The position numbers and the translations under genes were made by a program. Below are positions 17,968 to 26,652 of a DNA stretch of 64,000 nt, piece by piece. Origin of the DNA: Planctomycetota bacterium (GTDB lineage: Bacteria; Planctomycetota; UBA8742; UBA2392); the NCBI GenBank assembly GCA_019912315.1, contig JAIOJA010000019.1:18406-82405 (forward strand). The letters run 5' to 3'. Below the pieces are notes generated by a model. The model was not told the origin of the DNA. It was given only the letters and a program-made list of their open reading frames with translations, and did no database searches. Position 1 is the stretch's first letter, and each line of letters starts with the position of its first letter.

Positions 17968-18156
17968 CGCAGTCATGACGGTCGATCTCGCGGAGTACGC
18001 AGAGACCGTTTAAAGGAAGCATTTGTTTTCTCTTCGATCTCAGCGCCTCTGCGCGATGGTTTGCAGTGCTTTGCGGACTGATGCTGAAAACGCATAGCCT
18101 GAATCGCCGCAAGCCCCGGGAATACCGCCGCATCCTTGCCGGTTTAGTATGGCGTG
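17968..18156. other. Intergenic region with imperfect inverted repeat
   Basis: 190 nt without a convincing gene. TCGCGGAGTACGCAGAGA near 17987-18006 and its imperfect complement CTCAGCGCCTCTGCGCGAT near 18038-18058 could form a long imperfect hairpin before the metallophosphoesterase genes. Confidence 0.35.
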
Positions 18157-19410
18157 ATGATCCAGTACGTCTTCATGGCAATCGGGTTTCTGGTCACCAT
18201 CCTGAACCTGCTCGTGTTTCTGGCGCTGCGGCGGCGCATGATCATCGCCTTTCCCCGGCGCGGCGGCCTGATCTCGTTCATACTTGCCGCGCCCTTCTGG
18301 CTGCTGCTGCACCCGGCAATCCTGCTGATGTTCGGCGGTGCTTCGGTCCTGATGGTGCTGCGCAACGACGCGCCCCTGGCGCTGCAGCTCAGCAGCATGT
18401 CGTTCCAGATGGCGGTGTGGATCTACGGCGGGATTCTGCTTCTGGCGGGCACACCAGGCACCTTCGCGGGCGCCGCCCGCCGCCTGCGTCGCCTGTTCAA
18501 CAAGCACCCCGACGGCACCCGCCCCGAGAAGGACCTCGCCGTTGACGAACGCCGACGCAACCTTGTGAAGGCCGGGCTGGTCATGCCGGCCGCGATCGTC
18601 GCCACCGCGGCGGGCGGGACCCTGGCCGCGCGGCAGGCGCCGGTCGTGAACCGGATTCGACTTCGCGTGCCGAAAGACCGCACCAACCTGCACGGGCTGA
18701 CGATCGCGCAGGTCAGTGACGTACACGTTGGCAGCTACATGGATCGTGAGCGCCTGCGCATGATCAGCGACGTGATGAACTCCCTGAAGGCGGACTATCA
18801 CGTGATGACCGGCGACCTGCTGGACAACGACATGATCCAGCTTGAGCACTCGCAGGACTTCCTGCGTGACTTGAGCCCGCGTCGCGAAGTGCTGATGTGC
18901 ATGGGCAACCATGAGTACATCGCGGCGCGCACCGGCGACGTGAAGGATGTCGTCAACGGGCTGCGCGAAACCGGCGCTCAACTGCTGATTGACGACGCCC
19001 GCAAGCTGAGTGTCGGCGGCGATCACCTGTGGGTCGGCGGCATCGACTACCCTGCTCAGGCGGGTCTGCCCGGCTCAAGACGCACGCCGCATGACAGCCT
19101 TTCGCACACGCTGGCGCTTATGGACGACGACGGCGCGCCGCGCATTGTGCTGGCCCACCACCCGAAGTCCTTCGCCGCGGGCAAGGACATGCAGCTTGAC
19201 CTGATGCTCAGCGGGCACACACACGGCGGGCAATTGAAACTCGGGCGCATCGGTGACTTCGCCATCACGCCCGTACTGCCGTTCGAGTTCTTCCATAACG
19301 GGCACTACGAGCGCAACGGGCGTCGCCTGTACGTCAACGCCGGGGCCGGCGGCTGGATGCCCGTGCGCATCAACTGCCCGCCCGAAATCACGATCATCGA
19401 GCTGGTCTAA
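18157..19410 (+). CDS. Membrane metallophosphoesterase (YkuE/calcineurin-like), copy 1
   Basis: 417 residues. Three to four hydrophobic helices in the first ~105 residues and a further one at 138-157 precede a calcineurin-like phosphoesterase. The metal-site motifs are in order: SDVH (187-190), TGDLLDN (218-224), GNHE (250-253), a late LAHHP, and GHTHGGQ near 350. The family hydrolyses phosphomonoesters or phosphodiesters, including membrane-lipid precursors, with a dinuclear metal centre. ATG 18157 follows an in-frame GTG at 18154. It is the first gene of a plus-strand run with a close paralogue 8 nt downstream. Substrate unknown. Confidence 0.85.
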   Translation: MIQYVFMAIGFLVTILNLLVFLALRRRMIIAFPRRGGLISFILAAPFWLLLHPAILLMFGGASVLMVLRNDAPLALQLSSMSFQMAVWIYGGILLLAGTPGTFAGAARRLRRLFNKHPDGTRPEKDLAVDERRRNLVKAGLVMPAAIVATAAGGTLAARQAPVVNRIRLRVPKDRTNLHGLTIAQVSDVHVGSYMDRERLRMISDVMNSLKADYHVMTGDLLDNDMIQLEHSQDFLRDLSPRREVLMCMGNHEYIAARTGDVKDVVNGLRETGAQLLIDDARKLSVGGDHLWVGGIDYPAQAGLPGSRRTPHDSLSHTLALMDDDGAPRIVLAHHPKSFAAGKDMQLDLMLSGHTHGGQLKLGRIGDFAITPVLPFEFFHNGHYERNGRRLYVNAGAGGWMPVRINCPPEITIIELV

Positions 19411-19418
19411 ACGCTAAC

Positions 19419-20573
19419 ATGCAGGCGATGCGGATCGCGCTGATCATGCTGGTCGTCAACGGGCTGATTTTCTGGGCCCTGTGGGTGCGCATTTCCGCGC
19501 TGGCCGACAAGCGCAAGAAACGCGCGCGCATTGCGCTTGCCGCAGTGTATTGGCCGCTGCTGATCCCGACGTTCTTCTTGCCGTTCACGCCTTCCGTTCC
19601 GCTTTGGCTGTCCCTGCCGAGTATGGTGTTTCAATTTGCCATGCTCTGTTACGGCATCTGGCTGATCCTGTTCGCGTTTCCGCTGTTTGCGGGGGGCAAG
19701 CTGTATAGACGCATCGCAAAGCCGGTCGACACGGAGCGCCGTGAATGGATGAAACGGGCGGCGCTCGCCCCGCCGGCCTGCATTCTCATCGGCAGCACGG
19801 CCGGCGCGTTCGGCGCCATGAGCGAGCCTGTGATCCGCAAAGTCCGCCTGGATACGCCGCGCGACATGACCAACCTGCATGGCCTGCGCATCGTGCAGAT
19901 CAGTGACGTGCACATCGGGCGCTTCATGCGCACAGACAAGCTGCGCGAAATGGTTGCCCAGGTGAACGCCCAGAACCCGGACATCGTGGTCTGCACGGGC
20001 GATCTGCTCGATCACGCCATGGAACAGCTCGAAGACGCGCAGATGGTGCTGCGCGGCATGAAGTACCGCCAGGGGCTGTTCATGTGCCTGGGCAATCATG
20101 AATACTACGCGGCCGGCGGGAAGCTGGATGCGCTGATCGCGGGCGTCGAGGACACCGGCTGTGTGCTGCTGCGCGACGCAAACTTGCGGGTGCAAGTCGG
20201 CGGCGACCACCTGTGGATGCTGGGCGTGGACTACCCGGGGCGCCGCCAGCCGCCGGAGAGTTTCGACTTTGCATTGGCTGACGTCGCCGACGACGGCGCG
20301 CCGCGCATCGTGCTGGCACACAACCCGACCAGTTTCTGGGAAGGGCGCGAACGGCCTATCGACCTGATGCTCAGCGGGCACACCCACGGCGGGCAGGTAA
20401 GTTTAGGGCGCATCGGGCACTATGAGCTGTCGCCGGTGCTGCCCGTCGAGCTGTACCACGCGGGCGAGTACGATCACGAAGGGCGCAAATTGTACGTCAA
20501 CAGCGGAACAGGACAGTGGATGCCGATCCGCGTGAACTGCCCGCCGGAAATCACGGTTATCGAGCTGGTCTAG
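19419..20573 (+). CDS. Membrane metallophosphoesterase (YkuE/calcineurin-like), copy 2
   Basis: 384 residues and a tandem paralogue of the gene before it. It shares hydrophobic N-terminal helices, ISDVHIG, CTGDLLDH, GNHEYYA, LAHNP, GHTHGGQ and the same C-terminal block (LYVN, then WMPIRVNCPPEIT and IELV). All five metal-binding motifs are intact, so both copies look active. It starts 8 nt after the first gene and is probably co-transcribed. The N-terminal membrane part is more diverged than the catalytic part, which suggests old duplication with selection on the active site. Confidence 0.85.
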   Translation: MQAMRIALIMLVVNGLIFWALWVRISALADKRKKRARIALAAVYWPLLIPTFFLPFTPSVPLWLSLPSMVFQFAMLCYGIWLILFAFPLFAGGKLYRRIAKPVDTERREWMKRAALAPPACILIGSTAGAFGAMSEPVIRKVRLDTPRDMTNLHGLRIVQISDVHIGRFMRTDKLREMVAQVNAQNPDIVVCTGDLLDHAMEQLEDAQMVLRGMKYRQGLFMCLGNHEYYAAGGKLDALIAGVEDTGCVLLRDANLRVQVGGDHLWMLGVDYPGRRQPPESFDFALADVADDGAPRIVLAHNPTSFWEGRERPIDLMLSGHTHGGQVSLGRIGHYELSPVLPVELYHAGEYDHEGRKLYVNSGTGQWMPIRVNCPPEITVIELV

Positions 20574-20614
20574 CGACCACTACCATGCGCGGCGTCGCGA
20601 ACTACCCTTCCCTC

Positions 20615-21295
20615 ATGGGCTATCCCTGGACTGGCAACTCACTTGAGGCCGTCGCCTTCGACATGGACGGCACGCTGCTCAACTCCGGCATCTTCGGCGT
20701 GCGCGCGATTGAGCTGGCGTTTGAGGAACTGATCGCCGACGGCGTGTTGCCGGGTGTCGAAGCCGTGCCCGGCGCCGACGCGATTCGCGGGCAGATCGGC
20801 AAGCCGCCGATCGAGTTCTACGCGGGGCTGATTCCCGACAATCTCGCCCATCGCGCGCGCGACCTGCATGAACGCGCCTCGCACCATGAGCGCAGCCTGC
20901 TCCGCAACGGCAGCGGCAGGATGTTCGATGGCGCGCGTGAGCTGCTGGTCGGGCTGCGCGAGCGCGGGCTGAAGTTGCTGCTGGTGTCGAACTGCGACAC
21001 CGGCTACATGGATTCCGTGGTCGAAACATTCGCGCTTGACGACGTTCTGCATTTCCGCGCGGCGGCCGGTCGCAGCGCCGACGTCAACAAGACGGGCGAG
21101 CTCAAGCGCGGGCTTGAAACCGTCGGCGCGAAGACCGGCATCATGGTGGGCGACCGGTTTCACGATCACGACGCCGCCCGCGCCAACGGGCTGTGGTTTG
21201 TGGGCTGCACTTACGGGTATGGCGGGCGCAACGAGCTGGCGGGCGCGGACGCACTGATAGATGACATCCGCGAGCTGACGAACCTGCTGGCATAA
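20615..21295 (+). CDS. HAD-family phosphatase
   Basis: 226 residues from ATG 20615; ATG 20585 is the alternative and neither has a clear ribosome site. HAD motif I is FDMDGTLLNSG, with nucleophile and acid/base Asp. Motif II is LLLVSNCD. The motif III Lys lies in the KRGLE region. Motif IV is MVGDRFHDHDAARANG. A helical C1 cap sits between motifs I and II, as in phosphoglycolate phosphatase or beta-phosphoglucomutase relatives. It follows the two phosphoesterase genes closely (41 nt), which suggests a shared dephosphorylation role. Substrate unknown. Confidence 0.85.
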   Translation: MGYPWTGNSLEAVAFDMDGTLLNSGIFGVRAIELAFEELIADGVLPGVEAVPGADAIRGQIGKPPIEFYAGLIPDNLAHRARDLHERASHHERSLLRNGSGRMFDGARELLVGLRERGLKLLLVSNCDTGYMDSVVETFALDDVLHFRAAAGRSADVNKTGELKRGLETVGAKTGIMVGDRFHDHDAARANGLWFVGCTYGYGGRNELAGADALIDDIRELTNLLA

Positions 21296-21356
21296 GGCGC
21301 CCGTTTTCGCTCCGCCGCCCGCTGGCAACCACGCCCCGTGCCGTTAAGGTGTTGGT

Positions 21357-21971
21357 GTGACTGAGCCCGAAACCCAGGTCTCGGAAGTCCCGCTCGAAAC
21401 CGCGCAGGCGAAACCGCGCGGCAACAACATTCTGCTGCTTGTCCTGCTGTTCAGTATGGTCGGCTCTGCCGCCGGCGTCGCCATCTGGTGGATGGAACGC
21501 AACAGCGGGCAACCGGACCCGCACACCACCTACTGGCCCGACTCGCACGACGACGACTACTACCACGTTGACCAGGGCGATTACGATGGCGGGCAGGCCC
21601 ACATGCGGAAACTCGCGGACGCGCTGCTGGCTTATCGGCAAGGGCCCGAGGGCGGCGGCGTGCGCTGGCCCAATGAGTTGAGCGAGCTGCGGTTGTTCGG
21701 CCTGCTGGAGCCGGACTTCGACATGACTGGCAGGCTCAGCGGTGAGCCGGTTGTCTACCAGCCCGAAATGCCGATCAACCACGACCCGTCCCGCTGGGTA
21801 TTGTGCCACGACATCGAGATCGGCTGGCGCCGCGTCGCCAACACCGGTTTATCCAGCAAGGGCCCCCGCGCCGCCGTCGTGATTCTTGGCGACGGCACGG
21901 TGAAGCTGCTGCAAGGGGACGAGCTTGAGTACTACGGCGGGCTGAACCTGCAGGTGGAATCGGCCCGATGA
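21357..21971 (+). CDS. Single-pass membrane protein with pseudopilin-like outer domain
   Basis: 204 residues from GTG 21357, with TTAAGGTG upstream. A cytoplasmic N-terminus of about 22 residues and one helix (NILLLVLLFSMVGSAAGVAIWW) precede an acidic, His/Asp/Tyr-rich linker (PDSHDDDYYHVD). The outer domain has a helix with AHMRKLADALLAYRQG and a strand ending VVILGDGTVKLL, the arrangement seen in GspG/H-x9-DG-type proteins. Its stop overlaps the thiS start (ATGA), so it is translationally coupled to thiamine genes. The reason for that coupling is unclear. Confidence 0.7.
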   Translation: MTEPETQVSEVPLETAQAKPRGNNILLLVLLFSMVGSAAGVAIWWMERNSGQPDPHTTYWPDSHDDDYYHVDQGDYDGGQAHMRKLADALLAYRQGPEGGGVRWPNELSELRLFGLLEPDFDMTGRLSGEPVVYQPEMPINHDPSRWVLCHDIEIGWRRVANTGLSSKGPRAAVVILGDGTVKLLQGDELEYYGGLNLQVESAR

Positions 21972-22168
21972 AGATTACCGTGAATGGCAAAGAGCGCGAA
22001 ATCGCGGACGGCGCCACCATCGCGCAGCTTGTGGACCAGCTTGCGCTGAAGACGGACCGCATCGCCACGGAGCGCAATTTGAGCGTCGTGCCGAAAGCGA
22101 AGTATGCGGAAACAAAACTCGCGGAAGGCGACAAACTGGAAATCGTTACGTTTGTAGGCGGCGGATAG
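21968..22168 (+). CDS. thiS: Sulfur carrier protein ThiS
   Basis: 66 residues with a beta-grasp fold ending in the required Gly-Gly (VTFVGGG). The C-terminal thiocarboxylate, made by ThiF and a cysteine desulfurase, donates sulfur to ThiG for the thiazole ring. MKITVNGKEREI, the helix TIAQLVDQL and the LAEGDKLEIV strand are typical. It overlaps the upstream membrane protein gene by 4 nt and lies 64 nt before thiG. thiF, thiO/thiH and thiE are not in the window. Confidence 0.92.
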   Translation: MKITVNGKEREIADGATIAQLVDQLALKTDRIATERNLSVVPKAKYAETKLAEGDKLEIVTFVGGG

Positions 22169-22232
22169 AACGGATTCAGGGTCCGGCGCCGCTGCATCCT
22201 GAACCATGAATGCTGATTCCGACAGGACTGAC

Positions 22233-23066
22233 ATGACAGCGACGGCATCTGAACTGGATACACCCCTCAAGGTCGGCGACTATACGTTCAACTCGCGCCT
22301 GTTTGTGGGCACGGGAAAGTACGCGAGCTTTGAGCTCATGCGCGACTGCCTTGCCGCCAGCGGCACGGAATGCGTCACCGTCGCCGTGCGACGCGTGAAA
22401 CTTGACGGCGCGCCCGGCGAGAATCTGCTCAGCTTCGTGGATGAGTCCCGCTACAAGATCCTGCCCAACACAGCCGGCTGCTTCAGCGCCGAAGACGCGA
22501 TCCGCACGGCGCACCTGTCGCGCGAGGCGTTGAACACGCCGCTGGTGAAGCTCGAGGTGCTGGCCGACCCGAAGACCCTGCTGCCGGATCCGGTGGGCAC
22601 GCTCGAGGCCTGCGACAGACTCGTGAAAGAGGGCTTTACAGTGCTGGTCTACACCAGCGACGACCCGGTAATGGCGCGCAGGCTGGCGGACCTCGGCGTC
22701 GCGAGTGTGATGCCCGCGGGCTCGCCTATAGGCAGCGGCCAGGGCGTGCTGAACCCGAACAACATCCGCATTATCCTGGAGACCGTGCGTCCCGAGTTCA
22801 AGCTGCCCATTATCGTCGACGCGGGCGTCGGCACGGCCAGCGACGTCAGCATCGCCATGGAGCTGGGCGCCGACGGCGTGTTGCTGAATACAGGCATCGC
22901 CCACGCACAGGACCCGCTGAGAATGGCCTACGCCATGAAAGCGGCAACCGAGGCGGGTAGACTGGCGCACCTGGCGGGTCGCATCCCGCGCAAGCTGTAT
23001 GCGAACGCCTCAAGCCCCATGGAAGGGCGCATCGCGGGCGCCAAAGACGCCATCCCCGGGGAGTAG
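22233..23066 (+). CDS. thiG: Thiazole synthase ThiG
   Basis: 277 residues from ATG 22233, preferred over ATG 22206 because ACAGGA lies 6 nt upstream. It forms the thiazole phosphate of thiamine from deoxyxylulose 5-phosphate, dehydroglycine and ThiS thiocarboxylate. The TIM-barrel landmarks are [32 protein letters not shown] (Schiff-base region), [40 protein letters not shown] and GVLLNTGIA. No TPP riboswitch core was seen upstream of thiS or thiG. It converges with the lipoprotein gene 3 nt downstream. Confidence 0.96.
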   Translation: MTATASELDTPLKVGDYTFNSRLFVGTGKYASFELMRDCLAASGTECVTVAVRRVKLDGAPGENLLSFVDESRYKILPNTAGCFSAEDAIRTAHLSREALNTPLVKLEVLADPKTLLPDPVGTLEACDRLVKEGFTVLVYTSDDPVMARRLADLGVASVMPAGSPIGSGQGVLNPNNIRIILETVRPEFKLPIIVDAGVGTASDVSIAMELGADGVLLNTGIAHAQDPLRMAYAMKAATEAGRLAHLAGRIPRKLYANASSPMEGRIAGAKDAIPGE

Positions 23067-23069
23067 ACG

Positions 23070-23513
23070 CTACTCGAAGAATTGATCGTACTCGTGAAGA
23101 AGGTGGGTCACCTGCTCACGCGCCATGCCTGACCTGGCGTCGTCCGTTTCCGCTGCCAAGTGGTCCACAGCCGGCATGTATCTGTTCAGCCATATGTGCA
23201 GTTGGTTGTGAGGCTCACCGGTCATGGTGCACTTGCGAACCAACTCGCTGGTTTGCTTCTGCAGCACTTTCCCGAGTGCCATCGAGTCGCCGGTGTGCTC
23301 TCGAACGGTCTGCTGCATCCGGTTGACCGCCTCACGGGTGTTGGTATCAGCCTGCCATTTGCTTCCATCGTTCAGCTTCAGCGTTTCTCCGGGGGCTGCT
23401 TCGTGCCGGTGTTCCAGTGAGTTGGCGGCTGGCGACGCGTTGTCGCCGTTGCAGCCTGCAAACACAACGGTCATCATTGTAAGCGCGGCGAAAATCGCGA
23501 CCGTGGCTTTCAT
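23070..23513 (-). CDS. Small lipoprotein, possibly metal-related
   Basis: 147 residues. The signal peptide ends in the lipobox VFAGC (Cys20). The mature part has a His-rich stretch EHRHEAAP, then LNDGSKWQADTNTREAVNRMQ, a helix, and CTMTGEPHNQLHIWL. The LNxGxKWxxD and MTGxxHxxLHxWL patterns recur in small lipoproteins that I associate with copper or other metal resistance loci; that is memory of a pattern, not a domain call. AGGAGC precedes the ATG, and a 30-nt palindrome overlaps the start of its leader. The next minus-strand gene, downstream, is thiG's converging neighbour; the FetAB-like pair lies upstream on the same strand. Confidence 0.75.
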   Translation of the reverse strand: MKATVAIFAALTMMTVVFAGCNGDNASPAANSLEHRHEAAPGETLKLNDGSKWQADTNTREAVNRMQQTVREHTGDSMALGKVLQKQTSELVRKCTMTGEPHNQLHIWLNRYMPAVDHLAAETDDARSGMAREQVTHLLHEYDQFFE

Positions 23514-23522
23514 GGGAAGCTC

Positions 23523-23552
23523 CTATATTCGGATGTTCACGTCTGAATATAG
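23523..23552. promoter_or_regulatory. Palindromic operator-like site before the lipoprotein gene
   Basis: CTATATTCGGATG (23523-23535) and CGTCTGAATATAG (23540-23552) form an inverted repeat, with 11 of 13 positions complementary around a TTCA centre. It is AT-rich against a GC-rich background and ends 9 nt before the ATG, overlapping the edge of the AGGAGC ribosome site. It could be a repressor site of ArsR/MerR size or an mRNA hairpin controlling translation. Confidence 0.6.
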
Positions 23553-23631
23553 AACAGGGATGCTAGTGGTGAGTATTCCCGCGAGTCGAAGTCGCACCGC
23601 TAATGCGGCTTAGCGGCAAGCCTGACCCGGA

Positions 23632-24408
23632 CTACAGCCGCGGCTGCCAGGCGCGTGTGAAGGCGCGGCGGCGCACGATCTGCAGCACCGCAACCGCCGT
23701 GATGCCGTCGCCGAACACCAGCATGAACATCACTACCAGTTGGTACTTCGCCGCAACGAGTGGCTCCACGCCGCCCAGCAGCGTGCCCACCATGACGCCC
23801 GGCAGCTTGACGATCCCGACGATCAGCATGGCGTTGATCACCGGCGTGACGGCCGCCATGAACGCTCGGCTCGCCATCGCTCGCGTCGCTTGCGCCGGAG
23901 AGGCGCCCAGCGACAGCGCGGCCTCGATCTTCTCGCGCTGCTCAACAAGATCTTCGGCATAACGCGTCGTCGCCAGCACGGCGGCCGTCATTGCGTTGCC
24001 CAGAATGATCCCGCCCAGAGGAATGAAATACTGGGCCGTGTAGTCGTGTATACCGACAACCGCCTGCGTCACGTAGATCAGCGTCAGCGCCGTCACCACC
24101 GACAGCACCAGCGTGATCAGCGGGCCCATGCCCCTTAGCAGCTTGTTCACGCGGCGGCCGGCCGTGAAGCCTGCGGTCGCGGTCATGGCGATCAGTATCA
24201 GCGAGATTGCCCACCACTGCTCGCGCGCGAAGACCCAGCCGAGAATCATGCCGATGGCAATCAGTTGTACCGTCGCGCGCGCGGTTGCGATCGCGCCGTC
24301 CTTCACCATATTGATGCCGAAGGCAAACGCGACGGCGACCACTACCACCATCAGCGCCATGGCGGCGCCGAGCCCAAGCCAGCCGGGGTCGATCACCTGC
24401 GCGATCAT
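23632..24408 (-). CDS. fetB: FetB/UPF0014-family ABC transporter permease
   Basis: 258 residues, about seven transmembrane helices, inner membrane. Family landmarks are ATARATVQLIAIGMILGWVF, FIPLGGIILGNAMTAAVLATTR and the cytoplasmic loop EAALSLGASPAQATRAM, followed by KLPGVMVGTLLGGVEPLVAAKYQ. The Escherichia coli homologue FetB, with FetA, is reported to export iron and to give peroxide resistance; that role here is inferred from family only. It overlaps the ATPase gene upstream by 4 nt (ATGA). Confidence 0.9.
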   Translation of the reverse strand: MIAQVIDPGWLGLGAAMALMVVVVAVAFAFGINMVKDGAIATARATVQLIAIGMILGWVFAREQWWAISLILIAMTATAGFTAGRRVNKLLRGMGPLITLVLSVVTALTLIYVTQAVVGIHDYTAQYFIPLGGIILGNAMTAAVLATTRYAEDLVEQREKIEAALSLGASPAQATRAMASRAFMAAVTPVINAMLIVGIVKLPGVMVGTLLGGVEPLVAAKYQLVVMFMLVFGDGITAVAVLQIVRRRAFTRAWQPRL

Positions 24409-25166
24409 GACGGGCTCCCGAGAAACGCGCTGACGTCGGCATCGACTTTGCCGGCGGCCACATCCGCGGCGGGGTAGCGTCCGGCCACTTTGCCACCCAG
24501 CAGGATCAACGCGTCACCGCCTAGCACTTCAAGGTCCTCCGGGCGGTGCGTGATGCACATCAGGGTGATGCCTTCGTTTTCGACCCAGCGCTTGATCTCG
24601 CCCAGCATCTCCCGGGCCGTGCGTACATCGAGCGCGCCGGTCGGCTCGTCCAACAGGAGCAGCTTCGGGCGCAGCAGCATAGCCCGCGCGATGTTCAGCC
24701 GATGGCGCTGGCCTTCGGAAAGCTCTTTGGATGGACGCTCAAGCTCGACCTTCAACTGCACGGCCTGCATCACGTCGGCAACGGCCAGCTTCAGTGTCGG
24801 CTGGCCGTTCCATTTCTGGGGCAGATACAGCTCCTCGCGCACCGTGCCGCCGAACAGGTATGAACGCTGGGCAACGTAGACGGCCGTGCGGCGCAACCCG
24901 CGGATGTCCCACTCGCGCACGCCTTTGCCCAGCACGTTGACATTGCCGGCGTCGGCATCAATCAGGCGGTTGATCGTTCGGAACAGGGTGGACTTGCCGC
25001 CACCGGATTCGCCAAGCACGCTCAGCGTCGCACCCGCCGCAACTTCCAGTGACACGCCGTCAAGGATGACACTGTCCGCGCCCTCGCCGCCGGTGTTCAA
25101 ACGTGCCGCCCTTAAACCCCGCGAGGTCACGCGCACATCAGTCAGTTGAACGGCCGCTTCCACCAT
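24405..25166 (-). CDS. fetA: FetA-like ABC transporter ATPase
   Basis: 253 residues. Walker A is GESGGGKST, the Q-loop region is VAQRSYLFGGTVREEL, the signature is LSEGQ, Walker B is LLLLDEPTGALD, and the switch His lies in CITHRPED. It pairs with the UPF0014 permease that it overlaps by 4 nt, giving a two-gene exporter. The start is ATG 25166. It is divergent from the gene at 25304 across a 137-nt spacer. Confidence 0.9.
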   Translation of the reverse strand: MVEAAVQLTDVRVTSRGLRAARLNTGGEGADSVILDGVSLEVAAGATLSVLGESGGGKSTLFRTINRLIDADAGNVNVLGKGVREWDIRGLRRTAVYVAQRSYLFGGTVREELYLPQKWNGQPTLKLAVADVMQAVQLKVELERPSKELSEGQRHRLNIARAMLLRPKLLLLDEPTGALDVRTAREMLGEIKRWVENEGITLMCITHRPEDLEVLGGDALILLGGKVAGRYPAADVAAGKVDADVSAFLGSPS

Positions 25167-25303
25167 GTCGCAATTGTGGCTTCGCTATCAGCAAAGGACA
25201 GTGGCATTCGCTTCCGGTGAATGCGCGGCGCCTGCTTGCAGCAAGCGGCTGGAAGGCGATGCCACCGCGTTGCACCTGCCCCCCGCGCCGATATGCTGCG
25301 CCC

Positions 25304-26113
25304 ATGGCCGACACGCCTGCTAAGCCTGTTTCGAAGCCTTTAAACATCCTGCGCTGGTCGTGGGGTGTGTTTTTGATTTTGCTGTTTGCGTTTTCGATCC
25401 TGATGGCTGCCTGGGGTGACCTGCGCGAAGCCTTGATGCTGAAGGTTCTGGACGACCGTTACAACAAGAGCTTCATCATCCAGGCGCCGCACGAGGCAAA
25501 AGTCTGGCTGGGCGACGAATACCTGGGCATCAGCGAGCCGCACCCGCTGGCCGTCAACGAGCCGGAAGACTCGCCCACGGAAGTGGAAGGCATGTCGGTG
25601 CTGTTGCCGCGCGTGTACTTCTACGAAGTGCCCCTGCTTGAGACCGCCACCGAGTTTGAAGTCGGCGAGTCCACCACCGACTTGCTAAAGAAGCTGCTGC
25701 CACACAGCGAGCCCCTATGGACCGAAGCGGCCAACATGCCCGAGATTGGCTGGGTGCCGGCCCTGCTGAAGACCGAAGACGGGCGTTTTGATTTCGTAAA
25801 CATCGGGCGCGCCGACTGGCCGACGCGCGAGGGCGGAACCCAGCGGTACGCGTTTTTGATTCGCGTGGTGCTGAACGAGTCGCCGGCGTTCGTGCTGGAG
25901 CGCACGGAGATCTGGTCGGATCAGTTGTACGCCGACGAAGGTGGGTTCTGGTCAAGGCGCGATCAATGGGACGGTTTTCCACCACACCTGGCCGGGCAGA
26001 GCAAAACCGTCTGGCGCTGGTTCATCGCGACCAGGGACGTCGCCTGGCTCAGCCAGCGCAGCGGCGTGGACATGACCGACGCCGAGTGGTTCCGTTTGCC
26101 TGAGACCGATTAA
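25304..26113 (+). CDS. Single-pass membrane protein, unknown
   Basis: 269 residues from ATG 25304; the longer frame upstream is antisense to the FetA-like gene. A short N-terminus and one helix (SWGVFLILLFAFSILMAAW) are followed by a mostly polar outer domain. That domain has acidic and aromatic stretches (HEAKVWLGDEYLGISEPHPL, MPEIGWVPALLKTEDGRFDF). The end WRWFIATRDVAWLSQ is rich in Trp. I recognise no family. Its stop overlaps the pyrE stop region by 4 nt (convergent). Confidence 0.75.
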   Translation: MADTPAKPVSKPLNILRWSWGVFLILLFAFSILMAAWGDLREALMLKVLDDRYNKSFIIQAPHEAKVWLGDEYLGISEPHPLAVNEPEDSPTEVEGMSVLLPRVYFYEVPLLETATEFEVGESTTDLLKKLLPHSEPLWTEAANMPEIGWVPALLKTEDGRFDFVNIGRADWPTREGGTQRYAFLIRVVLNESPAFVLERTEIWSDQLYADEGGFWSRRDQWDGFPPHLAGQSKTVWRWFIATRDVAWLSQRSGVDMTDAEWFRLPETD

Positions 26114-26652
26114 CGCCCCAGGTCTTTACGCGTAAACAGTGCTTCGTAGTCGTAGCCGGCCGCCTTCAACTTTTCTGTCGCGCCGGCCTGCCGATCTACC
26201 AGGCAAAGAATCTTGACGATCGTGGGGCTGTACTGGGTCCTCATGCCCTCGATGGCTTTCAGGGCGCTGCCGCCGGAGGTCACGACGTCTTCGATCAGTA
26301 CGACGCGCTCGCCGTCCTTGAGCGGCGGGCCTTCGACCCACTTCTGCATACCGTGAGCCTTCGCTTCCTTGCGAATGAGGAAGCCCTTCAGGTGCGCGCC
26401 GTCCGCCGCTGCCGCCATCAGGATGCCGCCGACAATCGGGTCCGCGCCCATGGTGGGCCCGCCGACGGCCGTAACGTCCATGGTCTTGATGCGCTCCCAC
26501 ATCAGCTGCGAGGTAAGGTACAGCCCGCGCGAATCGAGCGAAGTCTGCCGCCCGTCGATATAAAAATCCGACGTCGCGCCACTGGCCAGGGTAACAGTGC
26601 CCTCAGCAACGGTGCCCTTCACCAGTTTCATCAGTTCGTCGCGATTGCTCAT
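26110..26652 (-). CDS. pyrE: Orotate phosphoribosyltransferase
   Basis: 180 residues. It transfers the phosphoribosyl group of PRPP to orotate to form OMP in pyrimidine synthesis. SDFYIDGRQTSLD near the N-terminus, GGPTMGADPIVGGI, the flexible-loop Lys region FLIRKEAKAHG and the PRPP motif VVLIEDVVTSGGSAL are all present. Size and motif order fit the PyrE family. Its first 50 nt overlap the end of the membrane-protein gene upstream on the same strand, so the two are probably translationally linked. Confidence 0.94.
   Translation of the reverse strand: MSNRDELMKLVKGTVAEGTVTLASGATSDFYIDGRQTSLDSRGLYLTSQLMWERIKTMDVTAVGGPTMGADPIVGGILMAAAADGAHLKGFLIRKEAKAHGMQKWVEGPPLKDGERVVLIEDVVTSGGSALKAIEGMRTQYSPTIVKILCLVDRQAGATEKLKAAGYDYEALFTRKDLGR

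Noticed and set aside
22169..22232. TPP riboswitch before thiG
   Set aside because: The conserved CTGAGA and ACCTGATCTGG core elements are not seen, and the spacer is too short.
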